Source of the DNA: Flavobacteriales bacterium
GTDB lineage: Bacteria; Bacteroidota; Bacteroidia; JACJYZ01
Direction: 5' to 3'
Length of the DNA: 35,373 bases
NCBI GenBank assembly: GCA_020435415.1
Contig: JAGQZQ010000028.1
Coordinates: 1 to 35,373, forward strand
Under the pieces are notes generated by a model. It made no database searches. It saw only the letters and a program-made list of their open reading frames with translations, and had not been told where the DNA came from. Made by a program: the position numbers and the translations under genes. Positions 1 to 7,905 of this stretch are shown piece by piece (the first letter of the stretch is position 1; every line of letters begins with the position of its first letter).

Positions 1-497
1 AGGTGCGACGCATCATCCTTACCCGTCCCGCTGTTGAAGCAGGGGAAAACCTGGGTTTCCTGCCCGGAGACCTGAAGGAAAAGATTGATCCGTACCTGCA
101 ACCTTTGTATGACGCCCTTCATGATATGATCCCCGCCTCAAAACTACAGGCGTATATGGAAAATGGCGTGATCCAGATCGCTCCGTTGGCGTTTATGCGT
201 GGTCGTACACTTGACCATGCATTCGTGATCCTTGATGAAGCGCAGAATGCGACAGAAAACCAACTGAAGATGTTCCTGACCCGGATGGGGCCGAGTGCCC
301 GCTTTATCATCACCGGTGACGTGACTCAGGTGGATTTGCCCAGGAACCAACCCAGCGGCTTGTTGCAGGCCGAGAAACTTTTGCAGGATGTCAAAGGCAT
401 CGCATTTATTTACCTCGATCATGTAGATATTATCCGGCATAAGCTGGTGAAACGCATCGTGGAAGCTTATAATACGACCAAGCCGTCAAAAGTTTGA
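1..497 (+). CDS. phoH: PhoH-family ATPase, C-terminal part (5' end outside window)
   Basis: This is the C-terminal part of a PhoH-like P-loop ATPase; the gene runs off the left edge. The first complete codon is at 3, a GTG coding an internal Val, so it is not a start. Visible family features are the segment ILTRPAVEAGENLGFLPGDL near the left edge and a Walker B-type strand FVILDEAQN (about residues 74-82 of the visible part), followed by the conserved ITGDVTQVDLP. The Walker A loop must lie upstream. PhoH proteins are cytosolic nucleotide-binding proteins linked to RNA metabolism and phosphate stress; their substrate is not well defined. purC follows 52 bp downstream on the same strand, so the two may be cotranscribed. 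Identification is firm, precise function is not. Confidence 0.93.
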   Translation, partial: VRRIILTRPAVEAGENLGFLPGDLKEKIDPYLQPLYDALHDMIPASKLQAYMENGVIQIAPLAFMRGRTLDHAFVILDEAQNATENQLKMFLTRMGPSARFIITGDVTQVDLPRNQPSGLLQAEKLLQDVKGIAFIYLDHVDIIRHKLVKRIVEAYNTTKPSKV

Positions 498-549
498 TGG
501 CGGCCTGATTTTAACAGAATAGATTGTGTAACGATAAATACAGACAGGA

Positions 550-1503
550 ATGACAAATGCAGTAACAAAAACCCAATACCAGTTTCCAGGACAAGTAAGT
601 CATTACCAGGGAAAGGTTCGTGACGTATATAATATCGCCAATAAACACCTCGTGATGGTGGTGAGCGACCGCATCTCCGCTTTTGATGTGGTATTGCCTC
701 GCGGAATTCCCTACAAAGGTCAGGTGTTGAACCAGATTGCCGCCAAGTTCTTGCAAGCTACATCTGATATCGTACCTAACTGGGTGATCGATGTGCCGGA
801 TCCCATGGTGACCGTAGGAAAATACTGTGAGCCCTTTAAGGTGGAGATGGTTATCCGTGGTTATTTGTCAGGTCATGCCTGGAGAACCTACAAAAGCGGT
901 GAGCGTGTACTGTGTGGTGCCACCATGCCGGAAGGAATGAAGGAGAATGACCGTTTTCCTGAGCCGATCATCACGCCGTCTACCAAAGCAGATGAAGGTC
1001 ATGATGAGGATATCACACGTGAACAGATTATTGCTACCGGTCTGGTGAGCGAGGCCGACTACACGCAGCTGGAAAAATACACCAGAGCCTTGTTTCAAAG
1101 GGGTACGGAGATTGCCGCTGAAATGGGCCTTATCCTCGTGGATACCAAATATGAGTTCGGAAAAGATGAGAACGGTGTGATCACCCTCATCGATGAGATT
1201 CATACCCCCGATTCATCCAGGTATTTTTATAAAGAAAGATACGAGGAGCGCCAGTCCAAAGGTGAAGCGCAAAAGCAACTGTCGAAAGAGTTCGTTCGTG
1301 AATGGTTGATGGCCAACGGCTTTCAGGGTAAGGACGGCCAGCAGGTACCGGAAATGACCGATGACATCGTAAACCAGATCTCCGAACGTTACATCGAACT
1401 TTTTGAAAAGATCACCGGTGATACCTTTGAAAAGGCAGATTCCGACCAGGTACTCGACCGCATTGAAACGAATGTGAATGCCTTTTTGAAGGTGGGGGTT
1501 TAG
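550..1503 (+). CDS. purC: Phosphoribosylaminoimidazole-succinocarboxamide synthase
   Basis: SAICAR synthase joins aspartate to CAIR using ATP in de novo purine synthesis in the cytosol. The 317-residue length matches the longer form of the family seen in Bacteroidota. The nucleotide-binding start GKVRD is at residues 21-25, [19 protein letters not shown] at about 39-57, and [20 protein letters not shown] and [14 protein letters not shown] follow. The ATG at 550 gives the expected N-terminus. It lies 52 bp after phoH on the same strand and converges on the M1 peptidase gene. The intergenic space is filled by a heptamer inverted repeat that could act as a two-way terminator. Nothing in the enzyme looks unusual. 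Confidence 0.97.
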   Translation: MTNAVTKTQYQFPGQVSHYQGKVRDVYNIANKHLVMVVSDRISAFDVVLPRGIPYKGQVLNQIAAKFLQATSDIVPNWVIDVPDPMVTVGKYCEPFKVEMVIRGYLSGHAWRTYKSGERVLCGATMPEGMKENDRFPEPIITPSTKADEGHDEDITREQIIATGLVSEADYTQLEKYTRALFQRGTEIAAEMGLILVDTKYEFGKDENGVITLIDEIHTPDSSRYFYKERYEERQSKGEAQKQLSKEFVREWLMANGFQGKDGQQVPEMTDDIVNQISERYIELFEKITGDTFEKADSDQVLDRIETNVNAFLKVGV

Positions 1504-1506
1504 TCT

Positions 1507-1617
1507 TTAGTAGATAGTAGTTAGTAGATAGTAGTTAGTAGTTAGATACAAAACATGCGGTAAAGGCAGACCTTCTCCAAAGAGCACCATACTATCTACT
1601 AACTACCATCTACTTAG
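1507..1617. repeat. WTAGTAG heptamer tandem repeat forming a large inverted repeat
   Basis: Five head-to-tail 7-bp units (TTAGTAG or ATAGTAG) occupy 1507-1541. An inverted copy of the same pattern lies at 1591-1617. Aligning 1507-1532 with the reverse complement of the right arm gives 24 of 26 matches, with about 58 bp between arms. It lies between the convergent purC and M1 peptidase genes, so a role in transcript 3'-end formation is possible. A second copy of the heptamer block is at 5763-5797. Confidence 0.8.
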
Positions 1618-1620
1618 TAC

Positions 1621-3942
1621 TTAATTATTCGTCCCCTGTTTCTTTTGTTCGTAGTTCCGTTTTTGCTGCATCGGATTCTCACCGCGATTGCGCTCCCGTT
1701 GCTTGTAGAGCTGGAAGCGGGAAGGCATGAACTGCCGGGGGAAGTAATTGTTTGATACGTCTGTGTCCGCTGTTTCCAGGAAAGGGTCCAGGGTAAACTG
1801 AACCACCTCTTTGTCTGTTTGTACCACCTTGGTGATATGGTCATTGTCCATGGCCCATATCTCGGCGGGGAACCGGCGTACCTCTTTGGTTCCGTCCTCA
1901 TATTCCAATTCCAATATCACCGGCATGACCAGTCCGCCCACGTTGGTCAGTTCCAGCTCATAGAAATGCTTTCCAGACTGAAGCAGGCCCTTTTCTTTGT
2001 CGTTCAGACTTTCCATATAATGGTTGTACTGATCGATATCCCAGGGTTGTACTTCCAGCGGATCATACTTGGTGTAGAAGTCGATCACCGAACTGTCTTT
2101 GTCCGATAGTTTGTCCAGATCCTGATTCCGGATAACGGTGATGTTCTTTGGGCCTTCTTCTCTTTCTTTTCTCTGTGCAGTCTTTTCCACTTCCGGGTTT
2201 TGGGTATCGATCCGGTACCATTTGATGTTATCGATGGAGATATCCACGTTGTCGGTGGTATAGAACCAGCCCCTCCAGAACCAGTCCAGGTCGGTACCTG
2301 AAGCGTCTTCCATGGTACGGAAGAAGTCTGCAGGATCGGGGTGCTTGAAGGCCCAGCGACGGGCATATTCTTTGAAGGCATAGTCAAACAGCTCATGACC
2401 CATAACGGTTTCCCGCAAGATGTTCAGAGCGGTGGCCGGCTTTGAATAACCATTGTTTCCAAATTGCTTGATGGATTCGGAGTTGGTCATGATGGGCATC
2501 ATGGTGTTTTTGGCCCCTTTCATGTAATAAACGATCTGATTGGCAGGTCCCCGACGCAACGGGTAGTTATCTTCCCATTCGGACTCGGCGAGGAATTGTA
2601 CGAAACTGTTCAGTCCTTCATCCATCCATGTCCACTGGCGTTCATCGGAGTTGATGATCATCGGAAAGAAATTATGCCCGACTTCATGGATCACCACACT
2701 GATCAGTCCGTATTTGCTGCGTTGTGAGTAGGTGCCGTCCTTTTCCGGACGAGGCCCGTTGAAACAGATCATGGGATATTCCATGCCACCGACCGGACCA
2801 TTTACGGAGATAGCCACCGGATACGGGTAGTCGATGGTATACCTGCTGTAAACGTTCAGCGTATGGATCACGGCTTTGGTACTGTACATTTCCCAAAGAG
2901 GATTGCCTTCATTGGGATAGTACGACATCGCCATTACTTTTTTATTGCCGACTTTAACGCCCTGGGCGTCCCAGATAAACTTTCTGGAGCTTACCCAGGC
3001 GAAGTCCCGGACCTTTTCCGCATGAAAGACCCACGTTTTTTTACCGGTAGATCTCGACTTTTCATTGGCCCTGGCTTCTTCAGGTGTTACGATCAGCACG
3101 GGTTGATTTGCTGTTTCGGCTGTCTTCAGGCGTTTTTGTTGATCAGAGGTTAACACCTGTCCGGCGTTCTGAAGCACACCGGTAGAACCGACCATATGGT
3201 CCGCAGGTACGGTAAGGCTTACCTTGTAGTCGCCGAATGGAAGAGTAAATTCACCACGGCCGAGGAATTGCTTGTGCTGCCATCCATTAATGTCATTGTA
3301 TACTGCCATTCTCGGAAACCATTGGGCAATCTCATAAAGGTAGTTGTCATCTTCCTTGAAATACTCATAACCGCTTCTTCCGCCCATCTTGTCATTATCC
3401 TGGATGTTATACCACCAGCTTACCTGCAGGGTAAAGGTACCTTTGGGGGCAAGGGTTGCAGGTAGGTCTACCCTCATCATTGTGTTGTTGATGGTGTAAG
3501 GTAAATCCTTGCCGTTTTTGTCTTTTACGGCAGTGATCTTGAAGCCGCCGTCGAAATCACTTTCCATAAACCGTTCTGCCTGTTCAAATGTGATGTTGTC
3601 CGGCAGGGAACCTGTGCGCATGGCATACGACATGGAATTCTTGGACCTCACGTTCTGATCAAGCTGAAGCCATAGATAAGTGAGGGGGTCCGGTGAGTTG
3701 TTGAAGTAAGTGATGGTCTCCGATCCGGTGATCCGTTGTTGTTGGTCATCAAGCTCCGCCTTGATCACATAATCGGCCTTTTGTTGCCAGTATTCATGTC
3801 CGGGAGCACCTGAGGCGGCGCGATAGACATTGGGTGTGGGTAGTTCCTGTCCGAGTTGTTTGAATCTGGAATTGTTGATGTTTTGTGCTTGCATGGCTAC
3901 GGCACCAATACAAAGCAGGCCAACGGAAACGATGGTTTTCAT
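1621..3942 (-). CDS. Secreted M1-family zinc metallopeptidase
   Basis: A 773-residue exported aminopeptidase-type protein. An N-terminal signal peptide of about 20 residues ends near MQAQN. The gluzincin motif HEVGH is at 419-423 and the third zinc ligand Glu442 lies in MDEGLN, the usual HExxH-18-E spacing. The substrate-anchoring motif appears as GGMEYP (385-390) in place of the classic GAMEN. The N-terminal half is the expected beta-rich domain; the tail after about residue 700 is basic and rich in Gln and Asn. It probably trims peptides in the periplasm or outside the cell. A -7 element lies 39 bp upstream, and a DUF6702-like gene diverges from it. Family assignment is strong, substrate unknown. 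Confidence 0.93.
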   Translation of the reverse strand: MKTIVSVGLLCIGAVAMQAQNINNSRFKQLGQELPTPNVYRAASGAPGHEYWQQKADYVIKAELDDQQQRITGSETITYFNNSPDPLTYLWLQLDQNVRSKNSMSYAMRTGSLPDNITFEQAERFMESDFDGGFKITAVKDKNGKDLPYTINNTMMRVDLPATLAPKGTFTLQVSWWYNIQDNDKMGGRSGYEYFKEDDNYLYEIAQWFPRMAVYNDINGWQHKQFLGRGEFTLPFGDYKVSLTVPADHMVGSTGVLQNAGQVLTSDQQKRLKTAETANQPVLIVTPEEARANEKSRSTGKKTWVFHAEKVRDFAWVSSRKFIWDAQGVKVGNKKVMAMSYYPNEGNPLWEMYSTKAVIHTLNVYSRYTIDYPYPVAISVNGPVGGMEYPMICFNGPRPEKDGTYSQRSKYGLISVVIHEVGHNFFPMIINSDERQWTWMDEGLNSFVQFLAESEWEDNYPLRRGPANQIVYYMKGAKNTMMPIMTNSESIKQFGNNGYSKPATALNILRETVMGHELFDYAFKEYARRWAFKHPDPADFFRTMEDASGTDLDWFWRGWFYTTDNVDISIDNIKWYRIDTQNPEVEKTAQRKEREEGPKNITVIRNQDLDKLSDKDSSVIDFYTKYDPLEVQPWDIDQYNHYMESLNDKEKGLLQSGKHFYELELTNVGGLVMPVILELEYEDGTKEVRRFPAEIWAMDNDHITKVVQTDKEVVQFTLDPFLETADTDVSNNYFPRQFMPSRFQLYKQRERNRGENPMQQKRNYEQKKQGTNN

Positions 3943-3980
3943 ATGATCTGGAAATAGGATAAATACTGGGTGACCAGTCT

Positions 3981-3988
3981 CAAATGTA
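3981..3988 (-). promoter_or_regulatory. Bacteroidota -7 element for the M1 peptidase gene
   Basis: On the minus strand this reads TACATTTG, an exact TAnnTTTG match, 38 bp before the ATG at 3942. No convincing TTG -33 element is seen at the usual 17-23 bp, so support rests on the -7 box and its position in a divergent intergenic region. Confidence 0.5.
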
Positions 3989-4052
3989 CGGAAACAGGAT
4001 TGATGTATAAAGTACGAAACTGCAATTTTTTAATACTTCGTTAGCGTATTTC

Positions 4053-4060
4053 TACCTTTG
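4053..4060 (+). promoter_or_regulatory. Bacteroidota -7 element for the DUF6702-like gene
   Basis: TACCTTTG is an exact TAnnTTTG match 31 bp before the ATG at 4092. The upstream sequence is A/T-rich but has no clear TTG at the standard spacing. Confidence 0.55.
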
Positions 4061-4091
4061 TGGCAGACAGACATACCAAGTCAAAGACGAT

Positions 4092-4589
4092 ATGATGAAT
4101 ATGATTGTTGCATGGTTGTTCTGGTGTGTGCCGCTTCATCCGGTACACCTGAGTGTTTGCGAGGCGAACTACAATCCCCATAGCCAGAACCTTGAACTGG
4201 CCCTGAAAGTATTTGTGGAAGATATGGAGCAAAGCCTGATGGAACGCACCGGCAAGGAGGTCCGTTTCGGAGATGATCTCACGGATGCACGCCACGACAG
4301 CCTGATCAACGTATACCTTCAGGAGGTTTTCCTGGTCAAAGCGGATGATAGTCTGCTGACCTGGCACATGCTGGGAAAAGACGGCCAGCTGGGTGATATG
4401 TGGATATACATGGAAGTACCCCTGGCGGACGGATTTCAGGAACTGGTTTTTGAAGACAAGGTGTTGATGGACCTGTTCGCGGATCAGAAGAATCTTATTC
4501 ACTTTACTTATGGTGAGTTTAAGCAATCTGTAGCCTGTACGGTGCTGGAGCCGGTGGGAAGGGTGTTGTTAGGGGGGAGTAGGCAGTAG
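4092..4589 (+). CDS. DUF6702-like small secreted protein
   Basis: A 165-residue protein with a hydrophobic N-terminus followed by HPVHLSVCEANYN, then LELALKVFVEDMEQSL. That pattern (HP-x-H, a strand, then K-x-F-x-D-D/E-x-E-x-x-L) resembles the DUF6702 family of small exported Bacteroidota proteins, whose function is unknown. It is divergent from the M1 peptidase; members of this family are, to my recollection, often found near M1 peptidases, which suggests a shared job but does not prove it. The last residues (GGSRQ) and the stop codon at 4587-4589 are read from a tandem heptamer repeat, so the natural C-terminus has probably been changed by repeat insertion or expansion. Confidence 0.75.
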   Translation: MMNMIVAWLFWCVPLHPVHLSVCEANYNPHSQNLELALKVFVEDMEQSLMERTGKEVRFGDDLTDARHDSLINVYLQEVFLVKADDSLLTWHMLGKDGQLGDMWIYMEVPLADGFQELVFEDKVLMDLFADQKNLIHFTYGEFKQSVACTVLEPVGRVLLGGSRQ

Positions 4590-4627
4590 GCAGTAGGCAG
4601 CAGGCAGGAGGCAGGAGGCAGGAGGCA
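4579..4627. repeat. GNAGGCA heptamer, seven tandem copies
   Basis: Seven perfectly phased 7-bp units: GTAGGCA three times, GCAGGCA once, GGAGGCA three times. The array begins inside the 3' end of the DUF6702-like gene and its second unit supplies that gene's TAG stop. The change of the second base along the array (T, C, G) indicates stepwise expansion and homogenisation. Confidence 0.9.
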
Positions 4628-4638
4628 GTGCGCTGCCT
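4623..4638. terminator. Hairpin between convergent genes
   Basis: AGGCAG-TGCG-CTGCCT is a perfect 6-bp stem with a 4-base loop, directly after the heptamer array and between the convergent DUF6702-like and flavin oxidoreductase genes. It lacks a clear T-tract on either strand, so terminator activity is only a possibility. The array's other AGGCAG units could also pair with the right arm. Confidence 0.4.
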
Positions 4639-4662
4639 AAACCTTAGACTTTGAACCTTAAG

Positions 4663-5760
4663 CTATACCGATACAAATCCCGGCCATCGCTTCATATATT
4701 CGATGAAGGCAGGGCCGAGGTGTTGTTTTTTCAGGTGTTCTTCTGTGTAGGGGGGAGGAGCAGGAACATAGTCCTCTGACCTGACCTTTTCGGGCCAGTC
4801 GGTATCACCGATGGCCGCCTTGCCGATGGCCAGCATATCAGCGCCTTCGTCCATGGCCCTTGTCAGGTCAGCCTTCGTTCGGAGTTCGCCCGCCACCATC
4901 ATCACCACATCCTTGGGGATCACATCCCTGAAATGTTCTATAATGGTTGGCCCTTCCGGATCATGGTCGGCTTTCTTGAACGCGTCCCAGATGGACACAT
5001 GTATGTAGTCTGCCCCGCTGTGCGAGAGATAGTGGGTGAGGGCCAGGCTTTCATTCAGGTCGATGCCTTCTGCAAAACCACGACTTTCGGGAGAGATGCG
5101 CACACCCACGATGAAGCTTTCCGGTACGTTGCGACGTACGGCAGAGAGGCATGACAGGATAAACCGGAACCGCTTTTCCATGCTGCCACCCCACGCATCC
5201 TCCCTTTGATTGTAAACGGTGCTCAGAAACTGACTTAGCAAATAACCATGTGCGCCGTGAAGTTCAACGCCATCGAAGCCCGCCTTGTAAGCCCGCTGTG
5301 CTGCTTCTCCAAATGCAGTGATCACCCGTTGTATGTCTTCGGTGGTCGCTTCGCGGATCAGCATCTCCGAACCATCCCTTTTCTTTATCGCCTGGGCCGA
5401 AGCACTGAAGGGCTGCTTGCCGGTCACATCTTCCGGTGCCCGCATACCACCGTGGTAAAGTTGCACGATCGCCAGGCTTCCGGCATCCCGGATACCCTTT
5501 GACAAGCGGGTCAACCCGGGAAGCAGACGGTCATTAAAAATGCCCAGCTCACCCTGCCATCCCTGTCCGTCTTCTGTCACATGCGCCGCGCATGTAATAA
5601 TGGTGCCGAATCCGGCCCTGGCCCTGCTGATCAGCCATTGGTATTCGTCTTCTCCCAGACTGCCATCTACATTGCTTTGCACATTGGTCATGGGTGCCAG
5701 GACCAACCTGTTGGATGCGGTTTTACCGGCTTTTTTAAATGTGATGGGAGTGTGTGGCAA
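4663..5760 (-). CDS. NADH:flavin oxidoreductase, Old Yellow Enzyme family
   Basis: A 365-residue TIM-barrel flavoprotein of the OYE family, which uses FMN and NAD(P)H to reduce activated C=C bonds. Conserved segments are LAPMTNVQS near residue 21 (FMN contact), QLYHGG (100-105), ELHGAHGYLLSQFLS (166-180, with the substrate-binding His pair 168 and 171) and NQREDAWGGSMEKRFRF (184-200). The C-terminal phosphate-binding region reads LAIGKAAIGDTDWP. There is no extra iron-sulfur or pyridine-nucleotide domain, so it is a simple ene-reductase type rather than a dienoyl-CoA reductase. The physiological substrate cannot be read from the sequence. The gene stands alone, with a repeat cluster immediately upstream of its start. 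Confidence 0.92.
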   Translation of the reverse strand: MPHTPITFKKAGKTASNRLVLAPMTNVQSNVDGSLGEDEYQWLISRARAGFGTIITCAAHVTEDGQGWQGELGIFNDRLLPGLTRLSKGIRDAGSLAIVQLYHGGMRAPEDVTGKQPFSASAQAIKKRDGSEMLIREATTEDIQRVITAFGEAAQRAYKAGFDGVELHGAHGYLLSQFLSTVYNQREDAWGGSMEKRFRFILSCLSAVRRNVPESFIVGVRISPESRGFAEGIDLNESLALTHYLSHSGADYIHVSIWDAFKKADHDPEGPTIIEHFRDVIPKDVVMMVAGELRTKADLTRAMDEGADMLAIGKAAIGDTDWPEKVRSEDYVPAPPPYTEEHLKKQHLGPAFIEYMKRWPGFVSV

Positions 5761-5762
5761 GG

Positions 5763-5797
5763 TTAGTTGTTAGTAGATAGTAGTTAGTAGATAGTCA
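5763..5797. repeat. WTAGTAG heptamer tandem repeat, second locus
   Basis: Five 7-bp units (TTAGTTG, TTAGTAG, ATAGTAG, TTAGTAG, ATAGTCA), the same family as at 1507-1617, starting 3 bp upstream of the flavin oxidoreductase start. Its placement before a start codon differs from the first locus, which lies between convergent gene ends. Confidence 0.8.
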
Positions 5798-5813
5798 TTA
5801 GAACATCATCACA

Positions 5814-5902
5814 CCAGCCTGCCTTGCAATGGCTAGTGCTTCGGCTGGCAGGTCACCACACCAGCCTGCCTTGCAATGGCTAGCGCTTCGGCTGGCAGGT
5901 CA
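5814..5902. repeat. REP-like duplicated 42-bp palindromic element
   Basis: Two copies (5814-5855 and 5861-5902), period 47 bp, differ at one base (T at 5837, C at 5884). Each copy starts CCAGCCTGCC and ends GGCTGGCAGG, so CCAGCC can pair with GGCTGG, or CCTGCC with GGCAGG; GCC-TTGCAAT-GGC is a further small palindrome inside. This architecture resembles repetitive extragenic palindromic elements. Nothing here supports a protein product. Confidence 0.8.
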
Positions 5903-5906
5903 TCAC

Positions 5907-5938
5907 ATCACCACATCACCAAATCACCACATCACCAA
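5907..5938. repeat. ATCACCAM octamer, four tandem copies
   Basis: ATCACCAC and ATCACCAA alternate (C, A, C, A) in four perfect 8-bp units directly after the REP-like pair. A partial ATCAC precedes them. It is low-complexity intergenic sequence downstream of the YCII gene. Confidence 0.8.
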
Positions 5939-5956
5939 ATGTCAAATGGTCTCAGG

Positions 5957-6394
5957 TTATGGCAGCTTTGTGCCTTTCGCGGCCCACCATGGACGTACAT
6001 CAATCTTTATTCTTCCTGCTTTTACTGCAGGGTCGGCTTCAGCCAATGCGCGCGCTTCTTCCTTGTCCTTTACATTGGTGTATATGGCAATACCGCGGTA
6101 TTCCGTGTCTTCGTCAAACGGTCCGGCCATGCATATTTTACCTGCTTTGGCCAGGCTGTCCAGATGAGCCATGTGTCCCGCCTGGATCTTCTCAAGTTGC
6201 AGGGAATCTAATTCAAATGCCTTATCCCCACGCATGAGGAACACCATGTAGTATTTCTTCATGACGTAAACGGTGTCGCCTTGCTTGTGCTCAAAAGTAT
6301 CCTGAGCAAGCGATGTTAATGATACCCCTAAAAAGAGTGTCAGGACAAGGCTAAAGCGGACGGTTAAGCCATTGGTCCACCAGGCGGCTTTCAT
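5957..6394 (-). CDS. Exported YCII-domain protein
   Basis: The 145-residue product has an N-terminal signal sequence (hydrophobic FSLVLTLFLGVSLTSLAQ) followed by a dimeric alpha/beta-barrel YCII-like domain: KKYYMVFLMRGD, then HMAHLDSLAKAGKICMAGPF, then an EARALAEADPAVKAGRI helix. YCII domains are usually cytosolic and of loosely defined enzymatic role, so an exported version is notable. The ATG at 6394 is chosen because the hydrophobic signal core begins shortly after it; earlier in-frame ATGs would put about 30 coding-like residues of the neighbouring gene in front. With this start the gene overlaps the 3' end of the aminotransferase gene by 44 bp, which implies translational coupling. Confidence 0.75.
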   Translation of the reverse strand: MKAAWWTNGLTVRFSLVLTLFLGVSLTSLAQDTFEHKQGDTVYVMKKYYMVFLMRGDKAFELDSLQLEKIQAGHMAHLDSLAKAGKICMAGPFDEDTEYRGIAIYTNVKDKEEARALAEADPAVKAGRIKIDVRPWWAAKGTKLP

Positions 6395-7898
6395 CGGACG
6401 GCGTGCTTTTGTGTTCGAACTCATTGGTTTTTGAATTGTATTTATAGTCGGCAGCATAGATTTCATGGTTTTCCGCGACATCGGTGATGGCCTTCACGAA
6501 CAAGCGTGCTTCTTCGTTTGTTGTTGTCGGGTGTACAGACAAGCGTACCCAGCCCGGTTTATCACTCATGTCTCCCAGATTGATCTTCTCGGTGATTGAC
6601 TTCGAATGGTCTTTATCAACATGAAGGAGGTAATGTCCATAAGTACCCGCACATGAACATCCTCCACGTACCTGGATTCCGTACTTGTCATTCAAAAGCT
6701 GCACAATGAGGTTGTAATGAGCCTGGTCAATATAAAAGGAGATGACGCCCAGGCGTTCGCGGATGTTTCCCGCCAGAATGTGCAGATTGGGGATGGCCTC
6801 CAGTCCCGGCCAGATAATGTCAATCAGCTCTTTTTCCCTGGCGAGGATCTTTTCAGTGTTCATGGCTTCTTTCAGCCGGATACACATGGCAACCCGAATG
6901 GTCTGAAGGAAGGAGGGGGTCCCGCCATCTTCCCTTGCTTCAATATTGTCGATGTATTTGTGTTCACCCCATGGGTTGGTCCAGTCTACGGTACCTCCTC
7001 CCGGGTTGTCGGGGACACGGTTGGTGTATAAGCTTTTGTTGAAAATGAGGATGCCGGAGGAGCCGGGCCCGCCCAGAAACTTATGAGGGGAAAAGAAGAT
7101 GGCGTCCAATGCCTGCTCTTCATTCTTCGGATGCATGTTGATGTCGATGTATGGCGCAGAACAGGCAAAGTCAACAAAACAAAGTCCGCCATGGCGATGC
7201 ATGATGGCGGCCATTTCATGGTAGGGTGTTTTGATACCGGTGACATTTGAACATGAGGTGATGGCCGCAATTTTAACTTTCCTGTTTTTATACCTGTCCA
7301 GAAGTTTCTCCAGACTGGAAAGCTCAACCAGTCCCTCTTCATTGGCATCCATGATCTCCACGGTGCATATGGTTTCCAGCCAGGTGGTCTGGTTGGAGTG
7401 GTGTTCCATATGAGTCAGAAAAACCACGGGTCTTTCTTCATCGGGAATGTGAATACGGTCACGGTATCGTTCGTGTATTTTAAGTCCGAGAATCCTCTGG
7501 AACTTATTCACTACGCCTGTCATGCCGGAATTGGAAGAAATGATGATGTCATTCTCGCTGGCATTCACATGGCGTTTGATCAGATGCATGGCATGGTGGT
7601 ATGCCTGCGTCATGGTGGACCCGGTGAACGAGGTCTCCGTATGGGTGTTGGCTACGAAGGGTGCTACCTCGTTTTGCATGCGCTCCTCAATGGGACGGTA
7701 AAGTCTTCCGCTTGCCGTCCAGTCGGCATATGAGATCACTTTCTCCCCGTCAGGACCGGAAAAGGTCTGGTCGATCCCGATGATGTTTTTCCGAAAAGGC
7801 TCGAACCACTGTTCCAGCTCCGAAACGGCGGTTTTTATTTGTACAGCTTTGTTCTCCACAAAACAAAAATAAGAGATAATTGGAGATTGTGGAGTCAT
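6351..7898 (-). CDS. Class V aminotransferase / cysteine desulfurase-like PLP enzyme
   Basis: A roughly 515-residue fold-type I PLP enzyme. The cofactor lysine is in FFSPHKFLGGPGSSG (Lys273 from this start), ISSNSGMTG early in the protein forms the phosphate-binding region, and TSCSNVTGIKTP carries the usual S-N-V-T-G. A late RGGCSCAGTYGHYLL loop resembles the cysteine-bearing loop of SufS-type desulfurases. The true substrate is unknown; Bacteroidota proteins of this type are generally annotated only as class V. The frame stays open to 7976, but its first residues are encoded by a CTCTGTG repeat and do not fit the family. I chose ATG 7898; GTG 7859 fits the family N-terminus equally well. 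The exported YCII gene overlaps the 3' end. Confidence 0.82.
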   Translation of the reverse strand: MTPQSPIISYFCFVENKAVQIKTAVSELEQWFEPFRKNIIGIDQTFSGPDGEKVISYADWTASGRLYRPIEERMQNEVAPFVANTHTETSFTGSTMTQAYHHAMHLIKRHVNASENDIIISSNSGMTGVVNKFQRILGLKIHERYRDRIHIPDEERPVVFLTHMEHHSNQTTWLETICTVEIMDANEEGLVELSSLEKLLDRYKNRKVKIAAITSCSNVTGIKTPYHEMAAIMHRHGGLCFVDFACSAPYIDINMHPKNEEQALDAIFFSPHKFLGGPGSSGILIFNKSLYTNRVPDNPGGGTVDWTNPWGEHKYIDNIEAREDGGTPSFLQTIRVAMCIRLKEAMNTEKILAREKELIDIIWPGLEAIPNLHILAGNIRERLGVISFYIDQAHYNLIVQLLNDKYGIQVRGGCSCAGTYGHYLLHVDKDHSKSITEKINLGDMSDKPGWVRLSVHPTTTNEEARLFVKAITDVAENHEIYAADYKYNSKTNEFEHKSTPSDESRLVDQWLNRPL

Positions 7899-7905
7899 CG
7901 ATGTT

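Noticed and set aside
4579-4627. CRISPR array
   Set aside because: The repeats are contiguous 7-bp units without spacers and no cas genes are nearby. The same holds for the other tandem arrays.
5829-6211. Two plus-strand frames starting MASASAGRS
   Set aside because: Both begin inside the duplicated palindromic repeat and run antisense to the YCII gene; the matching starts are a by-product of the repeat.
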